Part shown: positions 62,795 through 64,000 of the stretch, one piece after another
Position numbering within the stretch: the stretch's first letter is position 1
Layout of the letters: every line of letters starts with the position of its first letter
Assembly (NCBI GenBank): GCA_001898505.1
Contig: MKTZ01000021.1
Coordinates: 103,151 to 167,150, forward strand
DNA length: 64,000 bases
Direction: 5' to 3'
DNA from: Sphingobacteriales bacterium 50-39
GTDB lineage: Bacteria; Bacteroidota; Bacteroidia; Chitinophagales; Chitinophagaceae
Position numbers and translations under genes: made by a program
Notes under the pieces: model-generated
Database searches by the model: none
The model's input: only the letters and a program-made list of their open reading frames with translations
What the model was told of the DNA's origin: nothing

Positions 62795-63454
62795 ATGAGC
62801 GCAGCACTTAAGAAAATACAGGTAGGCATTGTTGATGATCACAGTCTTTTACGAAAGGCACTGGCGAAACTGATCGACTCGTTCGAGAATTATTCGGTTC
62901 TGTTTGAAGGAGACAATGGAAAAGAAATAAAGGCTAAGATCACCCAGCATATTGTGCCGGATATTATCCTGCTGGACGTCAACATGCCGGATATGGATGG
63001 GTATGAGACGGTGCGCTGGCTCCATAAGAACTATCCCCAGATAAAGGTCCTGGCTTTGTCCATGTCCAGCGATGAAAATACGATCATCCGTATGCTGCGA
63101 CTGGGCGCCAAGGGTTATATCATGAAGAATATAGAACCCGAGGAATTGAAAGTGGCGCTGGACTCCATCATGAAAAAGGATTTTTACCTCTCTGAATATA
63201 TTTCCGGCAAGATCATCAGCGGTCTGCACAAAGACCTGGGCAATCCGGAAGAGCCTGTCATTCTCAGCGACAAAGAAAAAGAGTTCCTCCGGCTGATCTG
63301 TTCGGAGCTTACCTATAAGGACATTGCGGATAAAATGTTCATCAGTCCCCGCACGGTAGATAATTACCGCAATACGCTTTTCGAGAAATTAAAAGTGCGC
63401 ACGAGGGTTGGGCTGGTCATGTTCGCCATCAAGAACGGGCTTGTGGAGATATAG
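62795..63454 (+). CDS. LuxR/NarL-type response regulator
   Basis: From the ATG at 62795 this 219-residue regulator has a receiver domain with phospho-acceptor D61 (IILLDVNMPDMDG), conserved GIVDDHS at the start and K at GAKGYIMK. A C-terminal LuxR helix-turn-helix follows (LSDKEKEFLRLICSELTYKDIADKMFISPRTVDNYRNTLFEKL). A TTG two codons upstream is not needed. It is the partner of the kinase encoded just before it. The target genes are unknown. Confidence 0.94.
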   Translation: MSAALKKIQVGIVDDHSLLRKALAKLIDSFENYSVLFEGDNGKEIKAKITQHIVPDIILLDVNMPDMDGYETVRWLHKNYPQIKVLALSMSSDENTIIRMLRLGAKGYIMKNIEPEELKVALDSIMKKDFYLSEYISGKIISGLHKDLGNPEEPVILSDKEKEFLRLICSELTYKDIADKMFISPRTVDNYRNTLFEKLKVRTRVGLVMFAIKNGLVEI

Positions 63455-64000
63455 GGGTGTCCAGGCCGGGGACCTTGCGGCCTTTCGTCAGCGTGATCAG
63501 CAGTGCGGGCAGGAATACGAGATTTGTCACGGTGGCGATCACCAGTGTCAGGGATGTCAGCCAGCCCAGCGCAAAGATGCCTCCAAAATCACTAAAGCAA
63601 AAGATGATAAACCCTGCGATCAGCACGAGCGAGGTATACAGGATGCTGATGCCTGTCTTATTGATGGTGTCGATGACGGTGCGCTCGGCATCGGCTTTTT
63701 TACCATCGGGGCCACGGGATTCCTGTTTGTAGTTCACGAGAAAACGTATGGTGATATCGATGGCAATACCCAGTGCGATGCTAAAGATGATAACGGTGGA
63801 TGGCTTTAGCCGGACCCCGGCCCAGCCCATGATGCCTGCGGTGATGATCAGGGGAATGACATTGGGGATAAGACTACAGAGCAATATCCGTACGGACCTG
63901 AAAAGAAGGAGCATACAGATGGCGATGAGCACAAAGGCCCACTGGATACTATCTCTCAGCCCCCTGATGATAAAGCTGCTGCCTTCCAGGTAGGTGACAC
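63429..64000 (-). CDS. MMPL/RND superfamily exporter, C-terminal part (5' end outside window)
   Basis: The minus-strand frame stays open to the window edge. The visible C-terminus has at least four membrane helices and ends in KVPGLDTPISPQARS. The pieces LIPNVIPLIITAGIMGWAGVRLKPSTVIIFSIALGIAIDITIRFLVNY and INKTGISILYTSLVLIAGFIIFCFSDF are typical of the second helix bundle of hydrophobe/amphiphile or MMPL-type RND exporters. The GTG at 63932 is only an internal codon. It converges on and overlaps the response regulator end by 26 bases. Confidence 0.85.
   Translation of the reverse strand, partial: VTYLEGSSFIIRGLRDSIQWAFVLIAICMLLLFRSVRILLCSLIPNVIPLIITAGIMGWAGVRLKPSTVIIFSIALGIAIDITIRFLVNYKQESRGPDGKKADAERTVIDTINKTGISILYTSLVLIAGFIIFCFSDFGGIFALGWLTSLTLVIATVTNLVFLPALLITLTKGRKVPGLDTPISPQARS

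Noticed and set aside
1-64000. CRISPR arrays, tRNA/rRNA genes, transposases and phage genes
   Set aside because: I found no regularly spaced identical repeats, cloverleaf-like sequences, or IS or phage proteins. The 31-32 bp repeat near 40.6 kb is degenerate and has no spacers, so it is not CRISPR.

Overview
This window comes from a bacterium of the phylum Bacteroidota, most likely the family Chitinophagaceae. The evidence is a SusC/SusD pair, the gliding-motility genes gldE and gldD, many Bacteroidota-style lipoprotein signals, weak or absent Shine-Dalgarno sequences, and several matches to the Bacteroidota -7 promoter element TAnnTTTG. The genus cannot be told from the sequence. I see no tRNA, rRNA, CRISPR array, insertion sequence or phage gene. 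The window reads as ordinary chromosome, with both ends cutting through genes.

Layout. 1-4.6 kb (+): the end of a universal stress protein, a lactate permease overlapping a D-2-hydroxyacid dehydrogenase, and a secreted glycine-rich protein. 4.7-10.8 kb (-): a GH63-like glucosidase with a glucose-1-dehydrogenase-type SDR, a branched-chain aminotransferase and an aromatic-L-amino-acid-type decarboxylase. A MocR regulator is divergent from the decarboxylase. 12.4-14.4 kb (+): small proteins (membrane protein, VOC protein, lipoprotein, DoxX). 14.5-19.7 kb (-): acyl-CoA ligase, TPR protein, DUF1015 and serC. 20-24.3 kb: AraC regulator, DUF502 membrane protein and a MacB/FtsX-type permease. 24.5-31.5 kb (+): a complete TetR-controlled RND efflux operon (TetR, TolC, adaptor, pump) ending in a strong terminator, then an AIM24/TIGR00266 gene that lacks its usual N-terminus.

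32.4-40.5 kb (-): Bax-inhibitor-1 family protein, alpha/beta hydrolase, ricT, holB, glutathione peroxidase, a beta-helix lipoprotein and radA. A gene-free stretch of 1.1 kb follows. 41.7-47.6 kb (+): SusC, SusD and a third surface lipoprotein. 47.6-48.2 kb: terminators, a short cysteine-rich ORF and a perfect 40-bp palindrome. 48.2-58.4 kb: a housekeeping block (rng, a 31-aa basic AURKAIP1/COX24-like protein, TPR protein, HU on -; mutY, ssb, gldE, gldD, DUF3109, lutB and a polysaccharide deacetylase-like gene on +). 58.5-60 kb (-): purH. 60.8-63.5 kb (+): a possible signalling cassette (small soluble protein, seven-helix membrane protein, histidine kinase, LuxR-type response regulator). The window ends in the C-terminus of an MMPL/RND-type exporter.

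Most of the coding content is recognisable. The unexplained signal is mainly between genes. It includes a family of perfect GC-rich hairpins with three-base loops, three of them followed at the same distance by ATCATTA; a five-copy degenerate repeat with a 31-32 bp period upstream of radA; several strong inverted repeats in promoter or leader positions; a large palindrome; and a possible small-RNA locus near 60.3-60.56 kb.
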